Counted from the stretch's first letter, positions 47,126 to 60,100 are shown. The stretch: 64,000 nucleotides of DNA from Anisus vortex (GCA_949126835.1 OX421499.1:9709069-9773068); one strand, 5' to 3'. Translations and numbers: made by a program. The notes: generated from the sequence alone by a model not told the origin.

Positions 47126-48251
47126 AGATACTCCATTGCTATCGTTTTTTATTTATATATTGTATAAATATCGATTCCAATGTATTTTAAGGGTGCGGGA
47201 CAGTCAATGTAATAACGTCTGGAGTCGAATCGGTCAATCTGAGGTCAATTTAGTGGCTACAACCAGATATTCTCCAATATTCGTCTAAAAATGTCTTTAA
47301 AGTAATTGATATCCGGATGTGTACATCAAATTGTCTGAAACAATACCATCAAATAGATAACATCGGCTACTAGAAAGTTTACGAATTATTTTTAATGATT
47401 TATATCTAGAACTTTGAATTCTTTGTATTTTAAGTTTGGTAATTTTCAAATTGAAAGCTTTTCATGGGTGACGATTAATATCATGTCGTATTGTTTGACT
47501 GAAATTAGTAAATGATGATGATATTGTGAAACTATTTGCTCAAGAAGTACAAAGAGTAAAAACTAAAAAAAAAACAGGTATAGTCCAACAGCTCAGTTGC
47601 AAGACACGTTTTTAAAAGCTTCCATAAAAAATATCAACATCAAAAACAACACATCTACAACAACTACATCAGATACAAAAAATCTACTAATTCTGCATCA
47701 GATACAACACATCTACAACATTAACATCAGAAGCAACAAATCTTCTACACCATCTATAAAGTCATCGAGGGAAAAAAGGCTATTGGGAAAACAATATTCG
47801 CGTCAAGGAAAAGATAAAAACTAACCAACTGCAGCATCAACAAACAACAACATCAAACAGGGAGCGAAGAAGGCAACAGAAGCGCCTCTGTTCTGGTTCT
47901 TTCATAACATTCATTTTGACACGTTATAGAAAATATCTTTTCAACATATCTCAGCCTTAGTTGTAGTGATGTTGATATTCTTAAATCAGACAGTACACTT
48001 AAATTACAGCTATAGTAAGCCTAGGATTTAGAAAAAAACAGCAACAAACAGTAACGTATCAGTATTCAAACAATTTATAAGTGGCCCTAAAAAGTAAATA
48101 CTGGCTGAGCCTTGTGGCTCTTGGCTCCTGGAAGTATCGATGTAAAGGGTTGGACCAGGGAGGGGGGAGGAGGCACAGCAAGATCCTGTCCAAGACTAAC
48201 CACCACGCGGCCGGCCGATAAGGCGCGTCTCGTAACGTAGTTATACGGTCA
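47126..48251. other. No gene recognised
   Basis: AT-rich, with aacatctacaac/atcaacatc-type repeats at 47620-47720. The plus-strand 75-codon frame there is rich in N, T, S and K and looks compositional. Confidence 0.5.
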
Positions 48252-48335
48252 CTACACTTCACTCCCCACCTTCAAAATTCCCTCAGATCATTATCACTTC
48301 CCTCCCCACCTTCAAAATTCCCTCAGATCATTATC
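48252..48335. repeat. 40-bp tandem duplication
   Basis: Two copies of ccccaccttcaaaattccct plus cagatcattat, differing by one base upstream. Confidence 0.85.
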
Positions 48336-48600
48336 GTGTTGGCTCGCTCTATACCTGCACTTTCGTCCGGCATCACAAATCCCAGACTTTAGGTCTGGCC
48401 ATCCAAGTACCAGGGCGGGTTCGAGACGGACGGTTTCTCATATTGCAGCCTCCCCGCCGAGGCTCTCGGCAGTACCCCTTGTGTTCGCCCTTCGGTGTGC
48501 TCTTAGTGTGGACGTACCGGCGGTTTACAAACTTCGCCAGTCTTTGAATCCAAAGGTTACAGAAGTGTCTCATTAAACCAGACTTTGTCAAAACTAGATA
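48336..48600. other. GC-richer unrecognised block
   Basis: GC-rich relative to its surroundings and open for 72 codons on the minus strand (48591-48373), with a product rich in R, P and G. No family recognised. It contains cgaacccgccc, reminiscent of a box B, but no tRNA-like head. Possibly a repeat fragment. Confidence 0.3.
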
Positions 48601-49091
48601 AACATTTCAAATTTCAATAACGTCATTTTCTTAGATAATTTTTACCAAGATAACACAATATAACAGCATAGGGTATTTGATATGTTTAGTACGTCCTTTG
48701 TAAATGTTATTAAAGTAAACAATATTTTGTTTATGTTTTACTAGTTATATTGATAATCTAAAGTGACGTAACAGTGAACACAATATAAATTATAAATATG
48801 AAGCAATTATTTCAATACAAAAATATTGATTCTGTGACATATAAGAGAGTGAGAGAACATTAAAATTCTACATTGATAATTTTGGATAAAAGTAGTCTTT
48901 TCCATTAACAAGCAATATTAGAAAGTAATTATTGAAATAATGTTTGAATACAATAAACGAAATTATGGAAAGTCAATAAGAGACTCTGGAAAGTAGATAT
49001 AATTTAATCTATAATCATATGATGTGAAGGAACGATGTTTATTGTAATATGTTAATTTTTTTATATTAAACTTGTGTAAATTGTGTATTTG

Positions 49092-49386
49092 CAAAGACTA
49101 TAATAAGATGGACCGCTTGCTTTGATATTTTTACTATTAAATAACTTGAAACACTTAGTTTCGTAGTTTCCGCACTACGTTCTCTAGACTTCCGGTTTAG
49201 TTATTCACTATGATTTTCACATTGAAAAATTAGGATTAAAATAAAAGTTGTATACAGCGGAAACCTTTAATGCAATCGTAGGAACATAGAAGTAATTTAA
49301 GACAGCATTATTAGTTGCGCACGGGGAAAAAAAGAACCTTTAAGCTCTAAAAATAGAGCAAATGGTCCACCTTATTATAGTCTTTG
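49092..49386. mobile_element. MITE with about 26-bp TIRs and a 7-bp target duplication
   Basis: Left end caaagactataataagatgg then acc. The right end is the complement of caaagactataataaggtgg then acc. Similarity continues for some 30 bp. The 7-mer gtatttg directly flanks both ends (49085-49091 and 49387-49393). 295 bp, non-coding. The superfamily is unclear: a 7-bp duplication is not the hAT (8 bp) or Tc1/mariner (TA) norm. Confidence 0.75.
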
Positions 49387-49393
49387 GTATTTG

Positions 49394-50470
49394 GAATTGT
49401 AGCGATGATTCATTTTGAGTTGTTTATTTTTATTAAATTATGGCAGAGATTATTTGTGTACAAAAATATGTGTCCTAGTAGTCTCTGCATATTTCTTGTT
49501 CTCATTTTCTCATCGCATTCTGAATTCTTCGGGGACAATCCATTCTAGCATTGTCTGCAACATATCCTCCACAAGACACGCAAGGGTGGAGTTTAATAAT
49601 TTAGAGTTATCGTACTTACACGGTGACAATAATAGCAATATTGCGTTTTTTATTTGCCACACATAAATATGTACAGTAAAGGCAGTCAAAACAATGTATA
49701 AACTTGTACAACACATAATATGAAGCAATATGTTCATCATGTAATTGTGACCACAGCTGACTGAACACAATGTGAGAAAAAATAAAACACTACACAACGA
49801 TAATAAATCTATTCTATTGCGATAGTATCATTGAGAAACAAAAACATAAAAAAAATGAATTGCTTACCTGAGGGATACAAGCAAGAGTAGCCGTTAAGTA
49901 AATGTGTATCCAGTGAATAGGTAACCGTGACATTTGACCTTAGCAGATTCCAGGTCCAGAGGAAAAACAATTAAACTGAAGCCACACGAGAAAAGAAATG
50001 CACAATTAGCAAGTTTGATTTTTATCTGAGCGTATTATCCAACACATTAATAGAAGTTTTTTGTTTAGCGTTGAGCTTAGAAGCCTTGAAGCGTTTCTAT
50101 TAAGTTATATCACTATTCCAAATTCCTGTGAAAATCAACACCAGAGGGTTGGGTAGTGGTCGTATTGAAGGCCGTTACAGAGAACTTAAAATGAATGATA
50201 TATTATTGGTAGTCACAAGATGAGAGGCGAGAGAGTATAACAACACCCGTATCTTTTGTGGGTGGGGGGTGGGGGTGGAAGAACAGGTGCAGGGAGGGAG
50301 TGAAACGGTGGGGGTGACGGTTGAGGTGTGGGGGGAGAGGGAGACATCGGCGAGCCGGGGTGAGTCGTGATACCAATTAGGATTGGCGCTCACGTCTGGT
50401 AGCGGCGGGAGAGAGAAAGGGAGAGAGAAAATAAGGGGTAGCTAGAGAATGAGAGAGTTCTATATATATA
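49394..50470. other. No gene recognised
   Basis: Small overlapping frames on both strands at 49415-49797. A G/GGGT-rich stretch at 50255-50345 gives a proline/serine-rich minus-strand shadow frame. Confidence 0.5.
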
Positions 50471-50690
50471 TATTTATTATATCAAGGGGGGTTAATATAA
50501 AGAGGTACAATAGGTACAATATACAATATAGTTAGGTACAATATATTACAAATAACATATTATATCAAGGGGAAGTAATATGAAGACTGAGTTAGGTACA
50601 ATATATTACAAATAACATATTATATCAAGGGGAAGTAATATGAAGACTGAGTTAGGTACAATATATTACAAATAACATATTTATATAGCG
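50471..50690. repeat. 60-bp tandem repeat
   Basis: Units start gttaggtacaatatattaca at 50531, 50591 and 50651, preceded by a degenerate unit. Confidence 0.92.
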
Positions 50691-50990
50691 CTATTTTTAA
50701 CAAAGTCTTCGAATGAGCTTTACATTTACCATATGATATTAAAATAAATCGAAAAAGTGAGTTTTTAATCTTCTTTTTAAAATGTCTAAATTGGCGGCTT
50801 GTTTGATAATGTTCGGAAGTTCATTCCACCACAGAGGTGCTACGACGCTCTAGGAGCGAGCTGCAAGTATTTCTCTTTTTACGCTTGGCACCTTTGAGCT
50901 GCAGATGGATTGTTTTTTAACGCAGTCCTCTTTTCTCTGATGTGTGTAGCTCAACCATGGATTTCATGTACTGGGGAGATTGAACATGTA
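50691..50990. repeat. Probable interspersed repeat starting at ATATAGCGC
   Basis: Begins tttatatagcgct, the same word that ends SINE S2 copy 1. In translation a stretch like SFHHRGA and LGASCK recalls widespread invertebrate repeats with gttcattccaccacagaggt words. I cannot name the family. Confidence 0.35.
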
Positions 50991-51014
50991 GGCTTATATA
51001 TATATTTAGAGAAC

Positions 51015-51240
51015 CAGATTGGACAAAAGACAGAAAGAGATACAGAGAGGATGAAATGAGAAATTGAAAGAGAGAAAGAGTAAGAGAAGGACAAACAAAG
51101 CTAAAGATAGACAGAGAAAGAGAGAGAGAAAAGAAGAAGGCAGCAGAAAGAGAAGGAGAGATATAGAAAGACGGAGATAATGACAGAGAGAAAAGAAATA
51201 GAGAGACATAGTGAGAGAGAAAGGGACAGAAAGAGAAAAA
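51015..51240. repeat. GAGA/GAAA-rich purine tract
   Basis: Irregular agagaaagaga words. The leucine- and serine-rich minus-strand frame is compositional. Confidence 0.85.
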
Positions 51241-51391
51241 GGTAAAGCTTTCTATGTTTTTATCAGTACGGTATGTGTTTTTTTTTCACCTGAACATGGT
51301 CACAGTTGACATAAATTAACCCACAGTTTACTCAATAAATGTTCACACTTATTAGTGTAGATTGGATCCCGTTACCCTCAACCTTGTTGCA

Positions 51392-51399
51392 AAGAGAGG

Positions 51400-51446
<47 letters not shown>

Positions 51447-51462
51447 GGATAGAGAGAGAGGA
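51392..51462. repeat. (GA)n microsatellite
   Basis: Nearly pure ga dinucleotides with a few interruptions. Confidence 0.93.
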
Positions 51463-53034
51463 AAAAAGAGTGAACGAGATGGTTGTAAATCTGCAAGTTC
51501 CCCCAAAAAACAAATGTGACTGTAGTCTGTAGTGTTACATAATCATGTGTTTATGACTCACTGGGAAGTTAAAAGTTTTACTCATAGCTTTTGGCTGTAT
51601 TTGAATGTTTAGCGTATCCAGGCTTTTCTATAACATTATTGTAAGTTAAAGCTAAATTAGTCCGTTAAGCGCCTTTCGTCACATAAGGGGGGGGGGGAGC
51701 AACATTTTCCAGAGCTCTCTGTCTGATGTAACCTTCTCAGCATCATCCAAATAATACCGATGGGCTGCAAGTCTCTCTTGCAGGTTGCTCTAAATTTAAA
51801 TGTATCATTAACATTCTTCGGTTTCAGGGATAGACAGAGGTTGGAGCTAAAATGATTTTCTCACCTCTTGCCTGAACAACATGCATAGCCAGATATCTTA
51901 AACCCGGCTCTAAGAGAGAAATCTGAGAGGTGAAATTTGCAGTGATTCTCGGACGGTGCCTCACAGAACATTTCCATTTGTCTTTCAGACCATGTGGGCA
52001 CAACAGATGACATGTAGACTTTTCCAATTCATCACTGTTGTTCTACACCTCTCTTGGCGTGGCCCATAAAGCATCATCATCAAATCCTTGATTGTTATGG
52101 TCGTTGGGGGTAGCGAATGAACACCGCAGCAGTCATCTTTCTCCAATATACATATATACTGACATCCAATCCACTATGCTTTTATGCCATCGTTTTATCC
52201 GCCCCTCCCCTCTTCGGTAGCTGTGAACTGTAACATTGTCTTATAATATTCTTGTGATTCTGTGGTGTGGCCATTGGTCGTATCATCCTAGATAGCTCGT
52301 CTTTACTATTCACGTGACGCTGACGTTGTGCTAGATGTGATTGGTGAATTCTGTCTCGTACATCCTGGCAGCAGTAAATGTGATATCAGTAGATGTCTAG
52401 TAGAGGACGAAAAAAAGCTTCAGAAGAATCTCGTCTAATCAGACGATCAGATTTAGGACGAAACTGTCTAAACTTGTTTTTGGAGAATATCAGATATTGC
52501 TCTGACTGGCTGTTGAAAACTGGAACGACATTAAATTATAATATTGTCGATTCACCTGAAGATTGCTTACCTCTTGTTGACATACATTAACAAAGGAAGA
52601 TAGACATTCAAGTTTATTTTGTTTGACTATAATCTTATGAACTCAAGCATTCAAGTTTATAGTTAGACTGAAATAAATAGACAGACATCGAGATGTATTA
52701 TACTGGAATAAAAGAAACGATTAGCCTATGACAGACAATGAAGTAGATATAAAGTTTTCTTCTTTGGACATGCAGTTTTAAAACTAAACACACACTTAGA
52801 GACGAAGACAAACAGTCACACCTTAGAAATACAGAGCCTCTTGGACGCATACAGTGGAACACTACAAATGAATACAGGCATACACATAACACACATAGGC
52901 AAAACAGACATACTCAAACACAGAAACACTTACGCATGCAAATACACACAGTGACTCACGTATGCATACACAGACACATACCCAAGCGCACATGCACATA
53001 AAGACATACAGTAACACATACATAAACACAAAGA
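51463..53034. other. No gene recognised
   Basis: Several short frames on both strands, none recognisable. A poly(G) run at about 51688. Confidence 0.45.
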
Positions 53035-53590
53035 ATCATACACAGACACACATACATAAACACAAAGAATCATACACAGACAAACATACATAAACACAAA
53101 GAATTATGCACAGACACACATACATAAACACAAAGAATTATACACAGACACACATACATAAACACAAAGAATTATACACAGACACACATACATAAACACA
53201 AAGAATTATGCACAGACACACATACATAAACACAAAGAATTATACACAGACACACATACATAAACACAAAGAATTATACACAGACACACATACATAAACA
53301 CAAAGAATTATACACAGACACACATACATAGACATAAAAAAACATACACAGACACACATACATAAACACAAAGAATTATACACAGACACACATACATAAA
53401 CATAAAAAAACATACACAGACACACATACATAAACACAAAGAATTATACACAGACATACATATATGAACACAAAGAATTATACAAAGATAAACATACATA
53501 AACACAAAGAATCATACACAGGCACACATACATAAACACAAAGAATCAGACACACATACATAAACACAAAGAATCATACAAAGACACGTA
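53035..53590. repeat. 34-bp minisatellite
   Basis: About 16 units of cacagacacacatacataaa plus cacaaagaattata with tt/tc variants. The minus-strand C, V and M-rich frames over it are artefacts of the repeat. Confidence 0.95.
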
Positions 53591-54177
53591 TAGTTTGCAA
53601 GTTATATAATACACATATTATCACCTCCTGTCTTTTCCTTCAATATAAGATAAGTGGGGAAAATGAGATGACCATTAGACTTATCCACAGACAGGTGTTG
53701 AATCCTTGAGACTAACAGGTTACGTCATTTTCTAAATAAAAGTCTGGACCGCCAGAAGTTATCTATAAATAAAGGTCAGCCTAGCCCTATACCCTCCTAA
53801 ACACATAACACACCCACATATACCCACACAGAGTTGTAATAACAACTAGCTTTTCATGTCACAAAGTAATACATTATGTCGGTGTGTGTGTTGGGGGGGG
53901 GGGTAGAAAAAAGGAAGTAAAGAGGGGTATACAAGATATTAGGGATGTACTGAACGTGGAAAAGATATTTAGTTAGACTTAACCCTTAAAAAAGTGTGTA
54001 TTTTCTTTGATTCAATTTGAACCTAGATTGTGTATTTTTTGACGTGCATATAGATTAATGTTTGAAACTTACATTTGATAAATTGTATATTTTTATTTGT
54101 TGCAGTAAAGGCATTTAGAGATATATATTATTATGTACGTTCAGAAATATATTTTCATGTAATAAATCGAAAGATGC
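53591..54177. other. No gene recognised
   Basis: AT-rich with a G run at about 53893-53903. Nothing else seen. Confidence 0.5.
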
Positions 54178-54236
54178 AACCAGTGGCGTAGCCAGGGTAA
54201 ATTGAAAGATGCAACCAGTGGCGTAGCCAGGGCGCA
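54170..54236. repeat. Tandem duplicate of a hAT-like end
   Basis: Two copies of gaaagatgcaaccagtggcg then tagccaggg. The words cagtggcgtagccaggg resemble the ends of the MITE at 44298-44485. Confidence 0.6.
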
Positions 54237-54282
54237 ATGTTTCTAGATTAACAGAATAACTAAAAATTCGTAAGTATCAAAA

Positions 54283-54405
54283 GTACCCGTCGGACCGAAT
54301 TGATCCATAGGTCCGATAAAGTAGCGTTCACCAGTTTCTGTGGCCACGGCATACTAGGTGATTGTATGGCCAGCACTATGCACAGGTGTCAGGTACCTAT
54401 TAGCT
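54283..54405 (-). mobile_element. SINE S1, copy 8 (3' part, internally deleted)
   Basis: Matches the minus-strand S1 3' half from gtacccgtcggaccgaattg to agcactatgcacag. It then skips about 25 bp and resumes at gtcaggtacctatta before joining the LINE coding sequence. Confidence 0.75.
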
Positions 54406-54945
54406 GCTCTAAGGACGGTACAGGCATACTCAGGATTCGTTGAGGCATACACTGATGGGAGCGCGATCAGTGGGGCCGAAGCTCGTCCTGTTTATGGTGC
54501 TCTTGTGTCGTACCCGAAGGCAGTCAACAAACGGGTTTAGCTAAGTGGGCCTTGCCTGAAAATCTGCATCTTTGATGCAGAGATGGAAGCCATCAGAATT
54601 GCCGTAGAGGAAATTGGGAAATCGTTTGAAGAAACACCAGCTGCTCGTGCTGATGTGGTAATCTTCAGTGATGCGCTTTCAGTACTCCAAGCCATCGACG
54701 GCTTGAGGTCATGGCCCGATCTGCTTGTCCGACGGTTGGCTGCTATTTCCGACCTGATCCTCAGATACGAAGTGAAGGTCATTTTGCAGTGGATTCCTGG
54801 TCATACAGGAGTCGCTGGCAATGAAATAGTGGATGCCTTGGCCAAGAAGGGTTCCCTGGTACCCAATCCGGAGGGTCCGTCCACCTTCGAGAGTGCCCGC
54901 AGATCAATACGTGAGTGGGAGTCAAGACAATAATGGAAAAATTGG
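54406..54945 (+). pseudogene. LINE RNase H domain (left part of a LINE split by LTRs)
   Basis: The plus-strand frame contains the RNase H I signature residues in order: YTDGSA (catalytic Asp), FDAEMEAI (Glu), FSDALSVLQAI (Asp), and WIPGHTGVAGNEIVDALAKK (His and the last Asp), then an R-rich tail before a stop. Only one in-frame stop (54538-54540) interrupts it. RNase H downstream of RT is a property of the I/Jockey/R1-type LINEs. The reading continues at 63612 after a multi-layer LTR insertion: ...WKNW here and NWDESDKQLE there. The RT part upstream is missing, replaced by a SINE fragment. Confidence 0.85.
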
Positions 54946-56099
54946 TGTGATGAGGGGATTGTGTGGTCAGTACAATGCTCTCGTTACTGTGCTTATCACA
55001 CGATATATCCTCACCTCACTGGGTTCGTTGTCAATGGGCTATGACAGCTGCTGGCTGAACTAGACTTGTTGCATCAACAATGCTTGATATTTCTATTTAA
55101 CGTGCCGTTTCTCTGGCGGTCTACCTTCCTTGCTTCACGTATTCTCATGCACACTCAATCAGAACAAACGAGCAAGTTACGTAATTATATAAGTCGAACG
55201 TTTATTGCCGGTATTAACGTGGTTATTTTACATAGTCACTTTTACATATAGGGATAATAAGGTGTCCACAACACATCAATTATATCCAAGCACATAAACG
55301 TCAACACATGGAAAAGAATAATATATAAGCATGACTTCACAATACAGTAATTCCAAGTGAACAATTTATGTAAATAATCCAATATGGAATAACGTCATGT
55401 AACATTTTAAGAAAAAGTATCCAGTCTCTCTAACAACATAAAACCTGCCCCTTATATCTGTCCACTGGTCAGTCTAAAATGGCGACCCAGTGCAAAACGT
55501 CCACCAATGACACACATGTCTACAATTGTCTACATAATGTTACGTCCACAATCCCCTTGTGGCCAGAGCTGTGTAGATCCTGCTGATAATTCTCGTTAGT
55601 CCTAGTGGAGACTTTAATTATTAGTATTTATGTTTCAGTATTACACGAACTCTTCTTATAGTCCTGGGCACAAACTCAGTATTTGTATTCCAACATTTCC
55701 TTTCTTGGGCATTAGAGTAGTAGATAAATCTTATAGTAATGTATACAACACAATAGAATAGTAACTTGACAAGGAAGCTTCAGTGTAACTGTTGTTGATA
55801 GTTTATTTCAGGTGATATGTTCAATATATACAATATATCTATTATGTACAGTTAGAATAAAATAGTGCAAACACAAACGTTTTCAAAGGAACATATTTTG
55901 AAACTCTCTGTCTTTCAGACAAAACAAATCATTAAATACTATCCGAGTGGTGCAAGGGACAGACCCACTACCAGTAGGGGTGAAAATCATGGTAACATTA
56001 CAAAACTCATAACAAAACGATAGGAACTCCCCTATTAAATAATGAGTCGTTCCCAGACCCTGAGAATTTGAGATCAACACAGAATCCCAACATTACCTA

Positions 56100-56771
56100 T
56101 GTCATGTATATTGTTTTTCCAAGAATTGGAACACGCAATGTTTATTCTTCTCTCTCTCTCTTTTCTTACTACACGCGATATTAGGACGTTTAGTAGGAAA
56201 ACGAAAGGTTCTAGGTAATGCTGGGATTCTGTGTTGATCTCAAATTCTCAGAGTCTGGGAACGACTCATTATTTAATAGGGGAAGTTCATATCGTTTTGT
56301 TATGAGTTTTGTAATGTTACCATGATTTTCACCCCTACTGGTAGTGGGTCTATCCCTTGCACCACTCGGATAGTATTTAATGATTTGTTTTGTCTGAAAG
56401 ACAGGGAGTTTCAAAATATGTTCCTTTGAACGTTTGTGTTTGCACTATTTTATTCTAACTGTACATAATAGATATATTGTATATATTGAACATACCACCT
56501 GAAATAAACTATCAACCACAGTTACACTGAAGCTTCTTTGTCAAGTTACTATCCTATTGTGTTGTATACATTACTATAAGATTTATCTACTACCATAATT
56601 TACAAGAAAGGAAATGTTGGAATACAAATACTGAATTGTGCCCAGGACTATAAGAAGAGTTCGTGTAATACTGAAACATAAATACTAATAATTAAAGTCT
56701 CCCCTAGGACTAACGAGAATTATCAGCAAGATCTACACAGCTCTGGCCACAAGGGGATTGTGGACGTAACA
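56100..56771 (+). repeat. 5' LTR
   Basis: TGTCATG...GTAACA. Likely promoter: tatattgtatatattgaaca at about 56472. Poly(A) signal aaataaac at about 56504. The CT-rich stretch ttctctctctctcttttc lies near its start. Confidence 0.9.
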
Positions 56772-56895
56772 AAATTTGGTGGTCTCGCCCGGTATATTTG
56801 AGTTCTACTTTTCCTGACCTAGGATTGACAAGATTTGGTAGTCTCGTTCGGTAGATTTGAGTTCTACTTTTCTTGATCTAGCTGACCTATAAATA
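56772..56895 (+). promoter_or_regulatory. Leader with duplicated primer-binding-like segment
   Basis: Five bases after the LTR comes tggtggtctcgcccggta, a TGG-starting candidate tRNA primer-binding site. A diverged copy, tggtagtctcgttcggta, follows 59 bp downstream, inside a tandem duplication that also repeats atttgagttctacttttc. I could not assign the primer tRNA. Confidence 0.55.
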
Positions 56896-57138
56896 TTTTG
56901 TGACATTAGTAGTACTGAGAGCGGCATATTTGTGTTTCGTTTTCAGGACTGTGAAACTATTCTTTTTAAAAAGAGGAGAGAACTGGTTTGCGTTTTTATT
57001 CCTTGGGAAGTGTGAAGATTCCACGAAGTGTTTAATATTATATTGTGCAAATTTCTGGACAAATCGTAAGTTGGAACTTTATATTTTATTATACAATATA
57101 TACTACTCTACTATCACAAATATTTCGAACGCTATACT

Positions 57139-60100
57139 ATGGCTTCGAATATATCAAGTGAGGAACTTAATGCCATGTCATTTGCTGAACTAAAAGAATT
57201 AGCTGAGTCCTTTGGGATTGAGGCAGGACAGGCAAGACCTAATCGTAATCGTTTGACCAAAGAAATTATGACATGTTTGAACGGGCAGAATGCCATGAAC
57301 ACTGGTAGTGTAGTTGAAGTGGGACAGAACGATATCAATGAAGGTTATGTAGCTCCCAGTGGGGGCGAGGTAATTGCCCACGGAGACGAGGTAAGAAATA
57401 TGTCATCTAGATCATCAAACAATGATGAAGATGAAGGGTTGAGTGAAAACCTAAAATTCCAATTAGCTATGAAGAGAATGGAATTAGAAAGTATGGAAAG
57501 GAGAGAATTGGAAAGAATTAGGATAGAAACTGAAAGGGAAAATGAAAGAATTAGGATAGAAACTGAAAGGGAAAATGAAAGAATTAGGATTGAAAGCAGA
57601 GAAAGGATAGAGATGGCACGCATGAACAGACCTGACCATCGTAGGGACAGCAATGGTATGGATATTAGCGCAATGAAGCAACACTTGCCTATATTCAGAG
57701 AAGAAGATGTTCAAGATTTCTTTTTGCTTTTTGAGAGGATAGCTGTAGATTATCAGTTCCCTGATGATAAGATGGCTTTATTGTTAAGGTCAACTCTCAA
57801 CAAAGGAAAAGCATTGGACGTAGTGTTGAGTTTAACACCCGAGGAAATAAATGACTATGAAGTAATCAAAGATAGGGTGCTAAAAAGTTATTCCCTGACA
57901 CCAGAAAAATATAGAAAGCTATTTAGAGACAGAAAGAAGGCATATGATCAAACTCATGTAGACTTTTTGAGACAAAAGGAGAAAATGTTAGAACAGTGGC
58001 TAAGGTCACAGAATGTAAGTGAGTTTGATAAACTCAAGAACCTAATATTGTTTGAGGAATTCAATGATTGTATTCGAGTGGATATTAAAACCCACATCTC
58101 AGACCGAGGGGTTGAAGATGTGCATGAAGCTGCTAGATTGGCAGATAACTATGCCATAATTCACGCCAGCATAAAGCCATATTATGCTGACAAACCCAAA
58201 GTGCACAAACCAGAGTCCAAGGAGGCTAGTAAACCAAAAGAGAAAAGTGAAAACAATAATAAGAACAGTGGTGTAAATAATAATAGTAACTTAGTTCATT
58301 TCAGGAAGCAGACAGATGTAAATAAAGCAAAGGTGGTATGTTTCAATTGCAAGAAAGAGGGCCACATGAAGAAAGATTGTTGGATCCTTACCAAGAAGCA
58401 AGGTGCTATTCTACACTGTGCCAGAGTGCAGAAAGATAGCAAGCAGACAGAAGAAGTGTGCAACACAGGGTCAAGAAACTCAAAAGAAATGCGGCCGGCA
58501 TCGCCCATAGTTGTGGAGTCGATGGTTTTTGAGAACAGTCTATCTAAGGTAAAAGAGAATAGCTGTACTCAATCTATTATGCTTTCGGAAGGCCGTGAGG
58601 AACAGATGGTTCCTGAAGTCCCGGAAGAGGACGACCTATCCGATTTTCGACCCTTTGTCTACGAGGGGACAGTGTCGACAGAAATCGATGTACTCAGCAA
58701 GAAGAAAATACAGATATTACGTGACACGGGTTCTGCTGTCAGCGTGATCCTGGAGGGCAGTGTGCCGTTAACAGATGCCACCAGTACCGGTGAGTCTGTT
58801 GTGCTGAGAGGTGCTAGTATGGAGGCTGTGGAAGCTCCACTGCACAGAATAAAACTCGAGTCGGATATTTTTACAGGTAACATCGTAGTGGGAGTGTGGC
58901 GCGCACTACCCGTCAAAGGCGTTTCCATGATATTAGGAAATGACATTATGGGCGGCAGAGTCACTGTCGAGCCCATGGTTAAAGTGTTGGAGACAAAGAT
59001 GGCGGAGGACAAAAACCTACGTCCTGCCAATGAACGCCCAACATGTGCACTGACAAGAGCAATGCATAAAAAGAAGTCGGTAAAGACTCCTGCTACGCCG
59101 TGTAGTGCAGCGAAAGATGTGTTTGTCTGTTCTGAAGACACACATGCGAATGAAACAGTGATAACAGAAACACCTGACATCGATTTAAGTGCTACGTTCT
59201 TTGCTGAACTAACAACTGGTGATGCAACCGAGAACGATAACATTTTGTCACCAAAGCAGAAATTGGTGAAAGAACAATTGAATGACGAAGTAATAATGCA
59301 ACTCAGAATGAAAGCTGTTGATGAAAAGACTGCAGATGCAATGGCGGAATGTTTCTACATGAAAGATGAAGTGTTGATGAGAAAGTCGAAACCGCTCAAC
59401 TCAGGTACAAACGAGTGGGACAGTATTCACCAGATTGTAATACCTAAGTGCTATCGTCAAGATATACTGCGTATGGCGCATGATCTTCCTTTCGCTGGTC
59501 ACATGGGAGTCCGGAAAACGCACCACCGTATCCTCCCTTACTTCTACTGGCCAGGACTGAGAAGAGATGTCGAACAATACTGCAAGACTTGCCACGTATG
59601 CCAAATGGTAGGACGTCCTAACCAACGAATTCCTGTCGCTCCACTCCAGCCGATACCAGCGTTCGACGAACCATTCAGTCATATACTCATTGATTGCGTG
59701 GGCCCGTTGCCGAAAACAAAAGCCGGTTTTCAATACCTGCTCACAGTCATGTGTTCATCCACTCGCTTCCCGGAAGCCATTCCGTTGCGGAACATAACAA
59801 CAGTGAAGGTGGTAGACGCCCTGACAAATTTCTTCACACGTTATGGCCTACCGAAGACAGTACAGTCCGACCAGGGGACTAACTTTACTTCGAACATTTT
59901 CAAACAAGTCATGGAACAATTAGGGATAAGCCATAGGCTATCAAGTGCCTATCATCCTGAGAGCCAGGGAGCTCTGGAAAGGTTTCATCAGACATTAAAA
60001 TCGATGCTTAAAAAGTACTGTTATGAAAACGAGAAAGACTGGGATAAGGGTGTGCCTTATGTACTGTTCGCTGCAAGGGAGGCCACTCAGGAATCCCTGG

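Noticed and set aside
48059..48591. Host exon in the GC-rich block
   Set aside because: No splice-site logic, no recognised domain, and low-complexity R/P/G-rich translation.
53240..53505. Cysteine/valine-rich minus-strand proteins
   Set aside because: Artefact of the 34-bp minisatellite and its composition.
55883..56414. Two nearly identical 65-67-codon minus- and plus-linked frames in the LTRs
   Set aside because: They are the same LTR sequence in opposite orientations (also at 62410-62613). Non-coding LTR.
58659..59243. 194-codon minus-strand frame inside the gag-pol region
   Set aside because: Antisense shadow of the protease-linker region. No recognisable domain.
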